Below are positions 50,625-61,121 of a stretch of DNA of 64,000 bases, in pieces. The notes under the pieces are model-generated. The model saw only the letters and a program-made list of their open reading frames with translations, searched no databases and was not told the origin of the DNA. Positions within the stretch are counted from its first letter, which is position 1. Each line of letters opens with the position of its first letter. The stretch is taken from contig NZ_BCYP01000006.1 of the NCBI RefSeq assembly GCF_001598255.1, positions 336,557 to 400,556 on the forward strand, read 5' to 3'. Source of the stretch: Mitsuaria chitosanitabida ATCC BAA-476 = NBRC 102408. GTDB taxonomy: Bacteria > Pseudomonadota > Gammaproteobacteria > Burkholderiales > Burkholderiaceae_C. Position numbers and translations under genes: made by a program.

Positions 50625-52942
50625 TTGCGCAAGAGCTTGAAGTCAGCCTGCACATGGCGTTTGTCGAAGCACGCCAGCAGCGCCACGAGTTCATCACCGT
50701 GGAACACCTGCTGATGGCGCTGCTCGACAACCCCTCGGCGGCGGAAGTGCTGCGCGCCTGCGCAGCCAACATCGAAGACCTGCGCAAGTCGCTTGCGCAG
50801 TTCATCAAGGAAAACACCCCCACCGTCGGCGGGACCGACGAGGTCGACACGCAGCCCACGCTGGGATTCCAGCGCGTGATCCAGCGCGCGATCATGCACG
50901 TCCAGTCGACGGGCAACGGCAAGAAGGAAGTGACCGGCGCCAACGTGCTGGTCGCCATCTTCGGCGAGAAGGACTCCCACGCTGTCTACTACCTGCACCA
51001 GCAGGGCGTGACGCGTCTGGACGTCGTCAACTTCATCGCCCACGGCATCAAGAAGAGCGAGCCGCCCGAGCCCCCCAAGGGCCCGGAAGGCAACGGTGCC
51101 GAGTCCGAGCGAGAGGAGGGCGAGGGCCAGGGGCAGGGCGGCGGCAAGGGCAGCCCGCTCGAGCAGTTCACCCAGAACCTCAACCAGATGGCCCGCGACG
51201 GCAAGATCGATCCGCTGATCGGCCGTGAGCTGGAGGTCGAGCGCGTGGTGCAGGTGCTGTGCCGCCGCCGCAAGAACAACCCGCTGCTCGTCGGTGAGGC
51301 CGGCGTGGGCAAGACCGCGATCGCCGAGGGCCTGGCCTGGCGCATCACCGAAGGGCAGGTGCCTGACGTGCTGTCCGAAGCGGTGGTCTATTCGCTGGAC
51401 ATGGGCGCGCTGCTGGCGGGCACCAAGTACCGCGGCGACTTCGAGCAGCGCCTGAAGGCGGTGATCAAGCAGCTGAAGGACCAGCCCGGCGCGGTGCTCT
51501 TCATCGACGAGATCCACACCCTGATCGGCGCCGGCGCGGCGTCAGGCGGCACGCTGGACGCGAGCAACCTGCTCAAGCCGGCGCTGTCCTCGGGTCAGCT
51601 CAAGTGCATCGGCGCGACCACCTTCAGCGAGTACCGCGGCATCTTCGAGAAGGACGCGGCACTGTCGCGTCGTTTCCAGAAGATCGACGTGAACGAGCCG
51701 ACCGTGGACCAGACGGTGGAGATCCTCAAGGGCCTGAAGTCGCGCTTCGAGGAGCACCACAGCGTCAAGTACGCGCTGGGCGCGCTGCAGGCGGCGGCGG
51801 AGCTGTCGGCCAAGTACATCAACGACCGTCATCTGCCCGACAAGGCGATCGACGTGATCGACGAGGCCGGTGCCGCGCAACGCGTGCTACCCAAGAGCAA
51901 GCAGAAGAAGACCATCACCCGGGCCGAGGTCGAGGACATCGTCGCGAAGATCGCGCGCATCCCGCCGGCGTCGGTGTCGTCGGACGATCGCGGCAAGCTC
52001 AAGAGCCTGGACCGCGATCTCAAGAGCGTGGTCTTCGGTCAGGATCCGTCGATCGACGCGCTGGCCGCGGCCATCAAGATGGCGCGCTCGGGTCTGGGCA
52101 AGCCGGACAAGCCGATCGGCTCCTTCCTGTTCAGCGGCCCGACGGGCGTGGGCAAGACGGAAGTCGCCAAGCAGCTGGCCTACATCCTGGGCATCGAGCT
52201 GATCCGCTTCGACATGTCCGAGTACATGGAGCGTCACGCCGTCAGCCGCCTGATCGGCGCGCCTCCGGGGTACGTGGGCTTCGACCAGGGCGGTCTGCTG
52301 ACCGAGGCGATCACCAAGAAGCCGCACGCCGTGCTGCTGCTGGACGAGATCGAGAAGGCCCATCCGGACGTCTTCAACGTGCTGCTGCAGGTCATGGACC
52401 ACGGCACGCTGACCGACAACAACGGGCGCAAGGCCGACTTCCGCAACGTGATCATCATCATGACCACGAATGCGGGCGCGGAGGCGATGACCAAGTCCAC
52501 GATCGGCTTCACGACCAAGCGCGAGCAGGGCGACGAGATGGCCGACATCAAGCGCCTGTTCACGCCGGAGTTCCGCAACCGTCTGGACGCCATCGTCAAC
52601 TTCGGCGCGCTGAACGAGGACATCATCCTGCGGGTGGTGGACAAGTTCCTGCTGCAACTGGAAAGCCAGCTGGCGGAGAAGAAGGTCGAGGTCACCTTCA
52701 GCGACGCGCTGCGCAAGCACCTGGCGGCCAAGGGTTTCGACCCGCAGATGGGCGCGCGGCCGATGCAGCGCCTCATCCAGGACACGATCCGTCGTGCCCT
52801 CGCGGACGAGCTGCTCTTCGGTCAGCTGGTCGACGGCGGACGCCTGAACGTGGACGTCAACGACAAGGGCGAGGTCCAGCTGGACATCACCCCGCTGAAG
52901 AAGGACAACAAGCCCAAGGCCGAGCCGGCGACGGCCGATTGA
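50621..52942 (+). CDS. clpA: ATP-dependent Clp protease ATP-binding subunit ClpA
   Basis: 773 residues. N-domain, then AAA domain 1 with Walker [10 protein letters not shown] near residue 225 and AAA domain 2 with GPTGVGKTE near residue 506; [16 protein letters not shown] is Walker B of domain 2. No ClpB-like coiled-coil middle domain. A Gly/Gln/Glu-rich linker lies at about residues 155-180. ClpA unfolds proteins for ClpP, which is not in the window. Confidence 0.96.
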   Translation: MIAQELEVSLHMAFVEARQQRHEFITVEHLLMALLDNPSAAEVLRACAANIEDLRKSLAQFIKENTPTVGGTDEVDTQPTLGFQRVIQRAIMHVQSTGNGKKEVTGANVLVAIFGEKDSHAVYYLHQQGVTRLDVVNFIAHGIKKSEPPEPPKGPEGNGAESEREEGEGQGQGGGKGSPLEQFTQNLNQMARDGKIDPLIGRELEVERVVQVLCRRRKNNPLLVGEAGVGKTAIAEGLAWRITEGQVPDVLSEAVVYSLDMGALLAGTKYRGDFEQRLKAVIKQLKDQPGAVLFIDEIHTLIGAGAASGGTLDASNLLKPALSSGQLKCIGATTFSEYRGIFEKDAALSRRFQKIDVNEPTVDQTVEILKGLKSRFEEHHSVKYALGALQAAAELSAKYINDRHLPDKAIDVIDEAGAAQRVLPKSKQKKTITRAEVEDIVAKIARIPPASVSSDDRGKLKSLDRDLKSVVFGQDPSIDALAAAIKMARSGLGKPDKPIGSFLFSGPTGVGKTEVAKQLAYILGIELIRFDMSEYMERHAVSRLIGAPPGYVGFDQGGLLTEAITKKPHAVLLLDEIEKAHPDVFNVLLQVMDHGTLTDNNGRKADFRNVIIIMTTNAGAEAMTKSTIGFTTKREQGDEMADIKRLFTPEFRNRLDAIVNFGALNEDIILRVVDKFLLQLESQLAEKKVEVTFSDALRKHLAAKGFDPQMGARPMQRLIQDTIRRALADELLFGQLVDGGRLNVDVNDKGEVQLDITPLKKDNKPKAEPATAD

Positions 52943-52983
52943 TGGCGAAAGGGGCGCCGGCCTCGGTCGGCGCGGAATGAAAG

Positions 52984-53012
52984 AACGGGTGGCTGCGGCC
53001 ACCCGTTTTGTT
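52984..53012 (+). terminator. terminator of clpSA
   Basis: 10-bp stem AACGGGTGGC/GCCACCCGTT with a 4-base loop, then TTGTTTT. Confidence 0.88.
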
Positions 53013-53088
53013 TTGGCGCGCCGCCCAGCTGGGACCGGCGCGACGACCGGCGCGGATGTCGAGGCGACGCGCGCCGGTCCGGTCGGCC

Positions 53089-54492
53089 TCAGCCGCGCAG
53101 CGGCTTGAAGGCCTTGCGCATCTCCGCCGCGAACAGCTCCGGCTGCTCCCAGGTGGCGAAGTGGCCGCCCTTGTCGACTTCATTGAAGTAGTAGAGCGAC
53201 GGATAGGCGCGCTGGGTCCAGCTCTTGGGGGCGCGATAGATCTCGCCGGGGAACACCGTGACGGCGACCGGCACGGTGATCTCGGTCGTGTGCTGGTGCG
53301 CCGAGCTGAAGTTGTTGTTGTTGTTCTCCCAGTAGAAGCGCGAGGACGCGGCGCCGGTGTTGGTCACCCAGTACAGCGTGAGGTCGTCCAGGATCGCGTC
53401 CCGGCCGAGGATGGCCTCGGGGTGGCCGCTCGGGTAGGTCCACTCGAAGATCTTCTCGTAGAGGAAGGCGGCCAGCATCACCGGCGAGTCGCACAGCCCG
53501 TAGCCGATGGTCTGCGGCCGCGTGACCATCAGCGCGCCGTAGGCGGCGTTGCGGCCGAAGAACTTCGCCAGCGTCTCGAAGGCCAGACGCTCGTCGGGTG
53601 CGAGGCCCGCCGGCGGCGCGTCGCCGCTGTTGATGCCCTTGACCAGTTCCGGCGGCACGGTGGGCGGCATGTTGACGTGGATGCCCAGCAGACCGGCCGG
53701 CTTCTGCCGCGCCAGCGCGTCGGACACCACCGAGCCGTGATCGCCGCCCTGCGACACGTAGCGCGTGTAGCCCAGGCGCTTCATCAGCACGTCCCAGGCC
53801 TTGGCGGTGCGGTCGGGACCCCAGCCCAGCTCGGTCGGGCGGCCGGAGAAGCCGTAGCCCGGAATGGACGGGATGACCACGTCGAAGGCGTCCTCGGCGC
53901 GGCCGCCGTGCGCGGTGGGATCGGTCAGCGGGCCGATGGCCTGGACCATCTCCAGCACCGAGCCCGGCCAGCCGTGCGTGATCACCAGCGGCAGCGCATC
54001 GGGGTGGCGCGAACGCACGTGGATGAAGTGGATGTCGACGCCGTCGATCTGCGTGATGAACTGCGGCAGCGCGTTGAGGCGGGCCTCGACCTTGCGCCAG
54101 TCGTAGGACGTGCCCCAGTCGCGGCACAGCGATTGCAGCGTCGCGAGCTGCACGCCTTGCGAGGTGTCGCGCACGGTCTCGCGATCGGGCCAGCGGGTCT
54201 TGGCCAGGCGCTGACGCAGATCGGCCAGGACCGCGTCGGGAATGGCGATGCGGAACTCGCGGATCGAGTCGTCGCCCGGCGCGGCGGTGGCCGCGTCGCT
54301 GGGGCCGGTGTAGACGGACCGGTGGCCCGCCGCGGCGCCGGTGGCCGCGCTCGCCTCGGTGGCGAACTGCAGCAGACCGAGGCCGGAGGCCCCGACGAGC
54401 GCGGAGCTGGCGAGGAACTGGCGGCGGCCCGGCATCAGGCCGGCGGGGGCGGACGCCTGCTCGGCGTGGCGCGGGGTGGTCGGATCGGACAT
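53089..54492 (-). CDS. Tat-exported epoxide hydrolase
   Basis: 467 residues from the ATG at 54492 (AGGGAGATCCC upstream). Tat signal peptide GRRQFLASSALVGASG and AASAATG-like end. An epoxide hydrolase N-terminal domain (FRIAIPDAVLADLRQRLAKTRWPD) precedes an alpha/beta hydrolase with the oxyanion loop HGWPGSVLEM, nucleophile Asp in QGGDHGS and catalytic His in KGGHFATWEQPE. Resembles juvenile-hormone/microsomal epoxide hydrolases. Substrate unknown. Convergent with clpSA. Confidence 0.9.
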   Translation of the reverse strand: MSDPTTPRHAEQASAPAGLMPGRRQFLASSALVGASGLGLLQFATEASAATGAAAGHRSVYTGPSDAATAAPGDDSIREFRIAIPDAVLADLRQRLAKTRWPDRETVRDTSQGVQLATLQSLCRDWGTSYDWRKVEARLNALPQFITQIDGVDIHFIHVRSRHPDALPLVITHGWPGSVLEMVQAIGPLTDPTAHGGRAEDAFDVVIPSIPGYGFSGRPTELGWGPDRTAKAWDVLMKRLGYTRYVSQGGDHGSVVSDALARQKPAGLLGIHVNMPPTVPPELVKGINSGDAPPAGLAPDERLAFETLAKFFGRNAAYGALMVTRPQTIGYGLCDSPVMLAAFLYEKIFEWTYPSGHPEAILGRDAILDDLTLYWVTNTGAASSRFYWENNNNNFSSAHQHTTEITVPVAVTVFPGEIYRAPKSWTQRAYPSLYYFNEVDKGGHFATWEQPELFAAEMRKAFKPLRG

Positions 54493-54786
54493 GGGATCTC
54501 CCTGGATCAATGTGAACGGCTCATCGCGTTCGGGCTCGCCGCACCGGGATGGGGCGGCGGTCTGGTGGGGAGCGATGACACCAAAGAAGCCGGGAAGCGC
54601 CCATCCGACGAAGGGTTGGGCACCCCCTACCAAAGGTTGCCCTCGGCCCGGGCGCCGGCCGGGCGGGCCCCTGGCTTTCCCCGATCCGGGGGACGGGCGC
54701 GGACCGAGTCACGACGCCGTCACGGCGGGCTCGAATGATGGCCGCTCCCTCTCGACAAGCGCCGGTCCGCCGCCGGCGACGCCACC

Positions 54787-56403
54787 ATGGACACAGGTCT
54801 CACTCCCGCCGACGTGGCCGCCTCGCCCGCCGGCGGCAAGCCGCATCTGGACGCGAAGAACGGGCCGCTGGTCAAGCTGCTCTTCCTGGCGCTGCTCGCG
54901 CTGGGCCTGGCCTTCGGCGCGCATGCGCTGTACCAGGACGTGATGGACGCCGGCGTGACGCCGTCCAGCTGGTTGCCCCTGCTGCTGCTGGGCGTGGCGC
55001 TGCTGATCGCGCTGGGCTTCGAGTTCGTCAACGGCTTCCACGACACGGCCAACGCCGTGGCCACGGTGATCTACACCCACTCGCTGCCGCCGCACGTCGC
55101 GGTCGTGTGGTCGGGCGTCTTCAACTTCCTGGGCGTGCTGGTGTCCAGCGGCGCGGTGGCCTTCGGGATCATCTCGCTGCTGCCGGTGGAGCTGATCCTG
55201 CAGGTCGGCTCGGGCGCGGGCTTCGCGATGGTCTTCGCGCTGCTGATCGCGGCCATCCTGTGGAACCTGGGCACCTGGTGGCTGGGCCTGCCGGCCTCGT
55301 CCTCGCACACGCTGATCGGCTCCATCATCGGCGTGGGCGTGGCCAACGCGCTGATGCACGGTCGCGACGGGACCAGCGGCGTCGACTGGGGCCAGGCGAT
55401 CAAGGTGGGCTGGTCGCTGCTGCTGTCGCCGCTGGTCGGCTTCGGCCTGGCGGCCCTGCTGCTGCTGGTGCTGCGCGCCGTCGTCAAGAACCGCGAGCTC
55501 TACGAGGAGCCCAAGGGCAACAAGCCGCCGCCCTGGTGGATCCGCGGCCTGCTGGTGCTGACCTGCACCGGCGTGTCCTTCGCGCACGGCTCCAACGACG
55601 GCCAGAAGGGCATGGGCCTGATCATGCTGATCCTGGTCGGCACGGTGCCCATCTCGTATGCGCTGAACCGCGCCATGCCGGTCGACCAGATGACCCAGTT
55701 CGCCGCGGTGGCGCAGGTCACGCAGGCCTCGATCACCCGGATCGCGCCCGGCGCCGCGCCGGCCGATCCGCGTCGGGTGCTGTCCGACTACGTCCGCACC
55801 AAGGCCCCCACGCCCGAGCTGCTGCCCGCGCTGGCCGCGGTGACCGGCAGCATCGGCGAGCAGGTCCGGTCGCACGGCTCGCTGCGCCAGGTCCCCGCGA
55901 CCCTGGTGGCCAACGTGCGCAACGACATGTACCTGGCCTCGGAGGCCATCCGCTTCGTCCAGAAGGAGCCCTCGATCGCGTTCGACGCCGACGGCCGGGC
56001 CAATCTCGACGCCTTCAAGCGCCAGGTCGACGCGGCCACCAAGTTCATCCCGCTGTGGGTGAAGGTGGTGGTGGCGATCGCGCTGGGCCTGGGCACGATG
56101 GTGGGCTGGAAGCGCATCGTCGTGACGGTGGGCGAGAAGATCGGCAAGACCCATCTGACCTACGCCCAGGGCGCGTCCGCCGAGCTGGTGGCGATGACCA
56201 CCATCGGCGCGGCCGACGCCTTCGGCCTGCCGGTGTCGACGACGCACGTGCTGTCCTCGGGCATCGCCGGAACGATGGCGGCCAACCGTTCGGGCCTGCA
56301 ATGGGGCACCATCCGGAATCTGCTGATGGCCTGGGTGCTGACGCTCCCGGCGGCCATCGCGCTGTCGGGCTCGCTGTACTGGCTCTTCGTCCACCTTTTC
56401 TGA
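54787..56403 (+). CDS. pit: low-affinity inorganic phosphate transporter, PiT family
   Basis: 538 residues with about ten membrane helices. The two PiT signature repeats are GFEFVNGFHDTANAVATVIYTHSL near residue 80 and FAHGSNDGQKGMGLIMLI near residue 262, with LPASSSHTLIGSI and PVSTTHVLSSGIAGTM. A large cytoplasmic loop (residues 300-410) separates the halves. ppk2 starts 25 bases downstream, so imported phosphate may be stored as polyphosphate. Confidence 0.94.
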   Translation: MDTGLTPADVAASPAGGKPHLDAKNGPLVKLLFLALLALGLAFGAHALYQDVMDAGVTPSSWLPLLLLGVALLIALGFEFVNGFHDTANAVATVIYTHSLPPHVAVVWSGVFNFLGVLVSSGAVAFGIISLLPVELILQVGSGAGFAMVFALLIAAILWNLGTWWLGLPASSSHTLIGSIIGVGVANALMHGRDGTSGVDWGQAIKVGWSLLLSPLVGFGLAALLLLVLRAVVKNRELYEEPKGNKPPPWWIRGLLVLTCTGVSFAHGSNDGQKGMGLIMLILVGTVPISYALNRAMPVDQMTQFAAVAQVTQASITRIAPGAAPADPRRVLSDYVRTKAPTPELLPALAAVTGSIGEQVRSHGSLRQVPATLVANVRNDMYLASEAIRFVQKEPSIAFDADGRANLDAFKRQVDAATKFIPLWVKVVVAIALGLGTMVGWKRIVVTVGEKIGKTHLTYAQGASAELVAMTTIGAADAFGLPVSTTHVLSSGIAGTMAANRSGLQWGTIRNLLMAWVLTLPAAIALSGSLYWLFVHLF

Positions 56404-56428
56404 TCCCACGGGATCGCGCTGGCAAGAC

Positions 56429-57355
56429 ATGACCCCTGAATATCAAGACGACCTGGTCGAGCGCATCCGCCAGGAACTGCTCGACGGCTACGACGAGGAG
56501 CTGGAGCTGGAGATCGAGGACCGCTCGGTCGACGAGGCGCTGCTGGGCATCGACCAGCCCGACGTCGATCCCACGACCGCGCATGCGGAGCGGCTGTCCT
56601 ACTTCAAGAACCTGTTCCGGCTGCAGCGCGAGCTGGTCAAGCTGCAGGACTGGGTGCAGCACTCGCGACAGAAGGTGGTGATCCTCTTCGAGGGCCGCGA
56701 CGCGGCGGGCAAGGGCGGCGCGATCAAGCGCATCACCCAGCGCCTGAACCCGCGCGTGTGCCGCGTGGTGGCGCTGCCCGCGCCCAACGACCGCGAGCGC
56801 ACCCAGTGGTACTTCCAGCGCTACGTGCCGCACCTGCCGGCGGCCGGCGAGATCGTGCTCTTCGACCGGAGCTGGTACAACCGCGCCGGCGTCGAGCGGG
56901 TGATGGGCTTCTGCCAGGACGACGACGTCGAGGAGTTCTTCCGCTCCGTGCCGGAGTTCGAGCGCATGCTGGTGCGCTCGGGCATCACGCTGATCAAGTA
57001 CTGGTTCTCCATCAGCGACGAGGAGCAGCACCTGCGCTTCCTGGGTCGCATCCACGATCCGCTCAAGCAGTGGAAGCTGTCGCCGATGGACCTGGAGTCG
57101 CGCCGCCGCTGGGAGGACTACACCCGGGCCAAGGAAGTGATGCTGGAGCGCACCCACATCCCGGAGGCGCCCTGGTGGGTGGTGGCCGCCGACGACAAGA
57201 AGCGCGCGCGGCTGAACTGCATCCAGCATCTGCTGGACCAGTTCCCGTACCACGAGGTGCAGCGCGCCGAGGTGCTGCTGCCGGCGCGCGAGCGGCACGA
57301 CGACTACATGCGTCACCCGGTGCCGCCGGAGATGTTCGTCCCCGAGCGGTACTGA
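56429..57355 (+). CDS. ppk2: polyphosphate kinase 2
   Basis: 308 residues, one PPK2 domain. Walker A FEGRDAAGKGGAIKRI, Walker B LFDRSWYNRAGVERVMGF and lid segment DPLKQWKLSPMDLESRRRW are class signatures. Such enzymes transfer phosphate between polyphosphate and nucleotides (GDP, ADP); the preferred direction cannot be told. Second gene of a pit-ppk2 pair. An acidic N-terminal region (YDEELELEIEDRSVDEALL) precedes the domain. Confidence 0.94.
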   Translation: MTPEYQDDLVERIRQELLDGYDEELELEIEDRSVDEALLGIDQPDVDPTTAHAERLSYFKNLFRLQRELVKLQDWVQHSRQKVVILFEGRDAAGKGGAIKRITQRLNPRVCRVVALPAPNDRERTQWYFQRYVPHLPAAGEIVLFDRSWYNRAGVERVMGFCQDDDVEEFFRSVPEFERMLVRSGITLIKYWFSISDEEQHLRFLGRIHDPLKQWKLSPMDLESRRRWEDYTRAKEVMLERTHIPEAPWWVVAADDKKRARLNCIQHLLDQFPYHEVQRAEVLLPARERHDDYMRHPVPPEMFVPERY

Positions 57356-57457
57356 GCCTCGCCGGGCACGATGGCGCGCGGGCGTCCGCCCCGTCGCCCG
57401 ATCGATCCTCGCGGCGCCTCGACGGCGCCGCGCCGCGCCGCGTTGGCGGCGCCGGGG

Positions 57458-58723
57458 TCAGGTCTTGTGGGCCTGGACCTTGGGCGGGATCCAGCGGCCG
57501 AGCATGGCCGCGGCGGCCAGCGCCATGACGCCGGTGGCGGCGATGCCGCCGGAGAGCGAGGCGCCGGCGATCAGCACCGACAGCAGCGCCGGCCCGCAGG
57601 AGCCGCCCACGTCCGACAGGAAGCGCCACACGCCGAGGAAGTAGGCGCGGCCGTGGCGGGGCGCGTGGTCGGCGCCCAGCGTCATGATCAGTCCCGAGCC
57701 GATGCCGTTGCCGACCCCCACGGCGGTCGCGGCCAGCAGCAGCGTCACGAAGCCCACGGTGAAGGGCATCGCCAGCATTGCGATGCCGATGATGAGCATG
57801 GACGGCACGGCGACCCAGCGGCGGCCCTTGACGTCCATGACGCGGCCCGCGGGGTAGAAGAACAGCATCTCGATCCCGCCGGAGATCCCGTAGATCAGCG
57901 ATGCCAGCGCGGGCGCGAGCATCAGCTGGTCCGACCACAGCGGGATCACCGCCTGGCGCGAGGCGCGCACCGCGCTGACCAGCACCACGCCCAGTCCCAG
58001 GGTCAGGAAGACGCGGCGGTGATCGGCCAGGATGGTCTTGAACGAGACCGGCGCGGGGGCGGCGTGCCCGGCGGGATGGGGCGGATGGACCAGGTCCGGC
58101 AAGCGCGCGCCGATGGCGGCCGCGGCCAGCACGCCCACGATGCCCACGGCGAACGCGGCCGGCAGGCCGAAGGCGTGGACCGCGGCGGCGGAGAAGAACG
58201 GGCCGATGAACATGCCGATGCGCATCACGCCGCCCAGCGTGGAGAGCGCGCGGGCGCGGAAGGCGACCGGCACGGCCTCGGTGAGGTAGCTCTGGCGGGC
58301 GAGGTTGTAGACCGCCTGCGACATGCCGACCATGAAGCAGCCGGCGGCGAAGGGCACGAGCCCGTGGCTGAGGACGCTGAGCGCCATGCCCAGGGCGCTC
58401 CAGATGCCGGCGGCGACGATGGCCCAGCGCTCGCCCCAGCGCATGGTGATGATGGACGCGGGGATGTTGTTGAGCAGCGATCCCAGGCCGATCAGCGTGA
58501 CGACGAAGGCCGCCATCGAGACCGAGGCGCCCAGGTCGCGCGCCATCAGCGGGACGATGGGGAGGATGGCGCCCTCGCCGAAGCCGAAGAGCAGCGAGGG
58601 CCCAAAGGCGGCGACGGCGATCTTGCGAAGCGAGAAGTTGGCGTCCGAGGTGGACGGCGCGCCGGGCGTGACGGGGGCGGTGGCATCGGGCGCGGCATCG
58701 GCCGGGGAGGGCTGGGACGACAT
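57458..58723 (-). CDS. major facilitator superfamily transporter
   Basis: 421 residues from the ATG at 58723; the open frame upstream is not conserved. Twelve membrane helices. GEGAILPIVPLMARDLGASVSMAAF and SIITMRWGERWAIVAAG contain the loop 2-3 motif of drug or metabolite transporters. Substrate unknown. Convergent with ppk2. Confidence 0.88.
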   Translation of the reverse strand: MSSQPSPADAAPDATAPVTPGAPSTSDANFSLRKIAVAAFGPSLLFGFGEGAILPIVPLMARDLGASVSMAAFVVTLIGLGSLLNNIPASIITMRWGERWAIVAAGIWSALGMALSVLSHGLVPFAAGCFMVGMSQAVYNLARQSYLTEAVPVAFRARALSTLGGVMRIGMFIGPFFSAAAVHAFGLPAAFAVGIVGVLAAAAIGARLPDLVHPPHPAGHAAPAPVSFKTILADHRRVFLTLGLGVVLVSAVRASRQAVIPLWSDQLMLAPALASLIYGISGGIEMLFFYPAGRVMDVKGRRWVAVPSMLIIGIAMLAMPFTVGFVTLLLAATAVGVGNGIGSGLIMTLGADHAPRHGRAYFLGVWRFLSDVGGSCGPALLSVLIAGASLSGGIAATGVMALAAAAMLGRWIPPKVQAHKT

Positions 58724-58889
58724 GGGGTGGCGCCGCCGGGCTGCGACGGGTCTCGGGGGAATCCGGAATTGTCTCGCCGGCCCGGCGCCATCGGCGTTGC
58801 GCAAAGCGCATGACCCTGTCGTGACGACGCTGCGCGCACGTACGGCGCATGGCAGGTCGCGATGGCGTGAAGGGTCGGGCGCAGGGTGA

Positions 58890-59162
58890 GGCGATCTGGC
58901 CGAGAAGTACGACGGCATGACCGTGGAGCAGGTGCCGGTCGACGGCGGGAGCGTGAACCTCCTGATCGCCAAGGCGCGCGCGCCGCTGCCATCGGGCGTG
59001 GCGCTGCCGTCGGGCCGCATGAAGCTCCTCGTCGCGACGGTGATCACCGAGGAGGAGATGCGCTGGTCCATGAAGAACGGCCGCGGCGCCTTGCTCGACA
59101 AGCTGATCGCCGGCGGCGTGGGGCAGATCAGCCGGCGGGACCGGGCCAGCGTGGTCCGTTGA
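58890..59162 (+). pseudogene. possible 5'-truncated suppressor-of-fused (SUFU) domain fragment
   Basis: The frame is open only from just after a stop at 58887 and reads GDLAEKYDGMTVEQVPVDGGSVNLL..., ending DRASVVR. An ATG at 58917 would give 81 residues, but there is no ribosome binding site. PVDGGSVNLLIAKARAPLP and VITEEEMRWSMKNGRGALLDKL look like the C-terminal end of bacterial SUFU-domain proteins (LLxVVPITxxE...HGxxALLxRL). The first part of such a gene is missing. Alternatively a small hypothetical gene. Confidence 0.4.
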
Positions 59163-59174
59163 TCCGGTCGCCGA

Positions 59175-61121
59175 TCATTCAGGCGGCGTCCTCAGCGCGG
59201 TCAGGAAAGCCTGCTCCAGATGCGGCGTGAACTGCGCCGGATCGAAGAGCGGCAAGGCGGCGCGGCGCGCGATCAGCGCGTCGCGGTGCGCGCGCAGCGA
59301 GGCCGGATCGCGCGCGAAGCCGATGGCCAGGGCGATGTAGCGCTCCTCGCTGTCCGCGATGAACTCGGGCATGCCGGCCGCGGTCACCACGCTGGCGCCG
59401 ACGCGGCCGGCGAAGGATCGGCCCTGGAGCGTCAGCACCGGCAGCCCCATCCAGAGCGCGTCGCTGGCCGTCGTGCCGGCGTTGTAGGGCAGGGTGTCGA
59501 GAAAGAGATCCGCCGCGGCCAGGCGCGCCAGATAGGTCTCCCGATCGCAGCGGTCCGCGAAGACCAGCTGTTCGGGCGCGAGGCCCAGGCCGCTCGCGTG
59601 GGCGCGCAGGTGGGCCGCGGCCTCCTCGCCTTCGCCCAGCAGCCACAGCACCGCATCGGGGCACTCGCGCAGGATGCGGGCCCAGACGGCGAACATCCCG
59701 GGCGTGATCTTGGCCGCGTTGTTGAAGCAGCAGAACACGAAGACCCCCGATGGCAGGCCCGCGGCCTCGCGGCTCAGCGGCGCGGGATGCGGGCGCTCGG
59801 CGTCGTTGGGCTGGTACCAGGGCAGGGACAGGATCCGCTCGTCGTGGAACGGGCGCGCCTCCTCCGGCACCAGCACCGGATCGGCGAGGACGAGGTCGTA
59901 GTGGGCCGAGCCCGAGGTGCCCAGGTAGCCGAGGAAGAGCATCTGCACCGGCGCGAGCCGTTTGGCGAAGAGGGCGCTTCGGGCTCCGTCGGTGTAGCCG
60001 GTCAGGTCGACGGCGATGTCGATGGACAGATCGCGGCAGGCGCGGCGGATCTCGGCGTCGGAGAGGTGGCCGACATCGAGGAAGGCTTCGACCGAGGCGC
60101 GCAGGCGCTGCTGCATGGGGTCGTCGACGGCCTCGCCGTAGTTGATCGCGGCGATCTCGAAGCGATCGCGGTCGTGGTGGGCGAGCACCCCCGCCATCAG
60201 GAAGGACACGGCGTGACTGCGGAAGTCGCGCGAGACATAGGCCACGCGGATCTTGCGGTCCGTCGGCACGCCGATCCAGGGCAGTCGCGGTGCCGGAGGC
60301 GGGAGCGTGACCCGGGCCCACAGGCGGGCGGCGACCTGCTGGCACGCGGGATCGTCCGTCAGGTGCTGCACGATGAGCGGCTGCGCCGAGGGCAGCCCTC
60401 GAGCGAGCTCGTCGAGGATCCGCCGACGTTGCGCGTCGAAGTCGCGCCAGTCGTAGACATGCATCGCCGCGTAGAGCCGCAGGCCGCGTTCCCAGGAGGT
60501 GCCGGGCGCGCGCGCGAGCACCGCGTCGAAGTCCGCGACGGCGAGCGAGAAGCGGCGCGCCTGCAGATGCAGGTTGGCGCGGTTGTGCCGCGCGGCCACG
60601 AGCGCGGGGTCCGCGGCGATCGCCGCGTCGAAGGCCTCGAGCGCGAGATCGGGACGGCCGGCGTTCTTGAAGATCAGGCCGAGGAGGCTGCGCGACTCCG
60701 CATACGCGGACGACCCGGCGGCGATGCCGTCGATGAGCTCGAGCGCCTCGCCGACGCGGTCCGATGCGTTCAGCACACGCGCGTGCTGGAGCTGGTAACG
60801 GCCTTCCGAGGGCGCGATGCCGCGCGCGCACTCGATGCCGACCAGCGCCGCGTCCAGCGCGCCCATCCGCTCATAGGAGATGCTCAGCGCGAGGAAGGCC
60901 GCGGCGTAGTCGGGCTGGCGCGCGATCGCCTGCTCGAAGGCGGCGACGGCGTCCTCATGCCGGTCCAGGGCCTGCAAGCTCACGCCCCAGTTGTGGCGCG
61001 CGACGGCACTGTCGGGCTGCAGCGCGATCAGCTGACGGTAGCTGGCCTCGGCCTCGATCCAGCGCTCCTCCTGGGCCAATCGGCTGGCACGGGCGGTGAG
61101 CTCGCGAGGGGACTCGTTCAT
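59175..61121 (-). CDS. TPR/O-GlcNAc transferase-like (SPINDLY family) protein
   Basis: 648 residues. The first ~230 form TPR repeats (AEASYRQLIALQPDSAVARHNWG, LALEAFDAAIAADPALVAARHNRA). The rest is a GT41-like catalytic region: RVAYVSRDFRSHAVSFLM, DIAVDLTGYTDGARSALFAKRLAPVQ, FCCFNNAAKITPGMF, DLFLDTLPYNAGTTASDALWMGLPVLTLQG and AASVVTAAGMPE-like ending (GASVVTAAGMPEFI). Likely a soluble protein glycosyltransferase; acceptor unknown. Monocistronic, not within a flagellar or pilus locus. Confidence 0.9.
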   Translation of the reverse strand: MNESPRELTARASRLAQEERWIEAEASYRQLIALQPDSAVARHNWGVSLQALDRHEDAVAAFEQAIARQPDYAAAFLALSISYERMGALDAALVGIECARGIAPSEGRYQLQHARVLNASDRVGEALELIDGIAAGSSAYAESRSLLGLIFKNAGRPDLALEAFDAAIAADPALVAARHNRANLHLQARRFSLAVADFDAVLARAPGTSWERGLRLYAAMHVYDWRDFDAQRRRILDELARGLPSAQPLIVQHLTDDPACQQVAARLWARVTLPPPAPRLPWIGVPTDRKIRVAYVSRDFRSHAVSFLMAGVLAHHDRDRFEIAAINYGEAVDDPMQQRLRASVEAFLDVGHLSDAEIRRACRDLSIDIAVDLTGYTDGARSALFAKRLAPVQMLFLGYLGTSGSAHYDLVLADPVLVPEEARPFHDERILSLPWYQPNDAERPHPAPLSREAAGLPSGVFVFCCFNNAAKITPGMFAVWARILRECPDAVLWLLGEGEEAAAHLRAHASGLGLAPEQLVFADRCDRETYLARLAAADLFLDTLPYNAGTTASDALWMGLPVLTLQGRSFAGRVGASVVTAAGMPEFIADSEERYIALAIGFARDPASLRAHRDALIARRAALPLFDPAQFTPHLEQAFLTALRTPPE

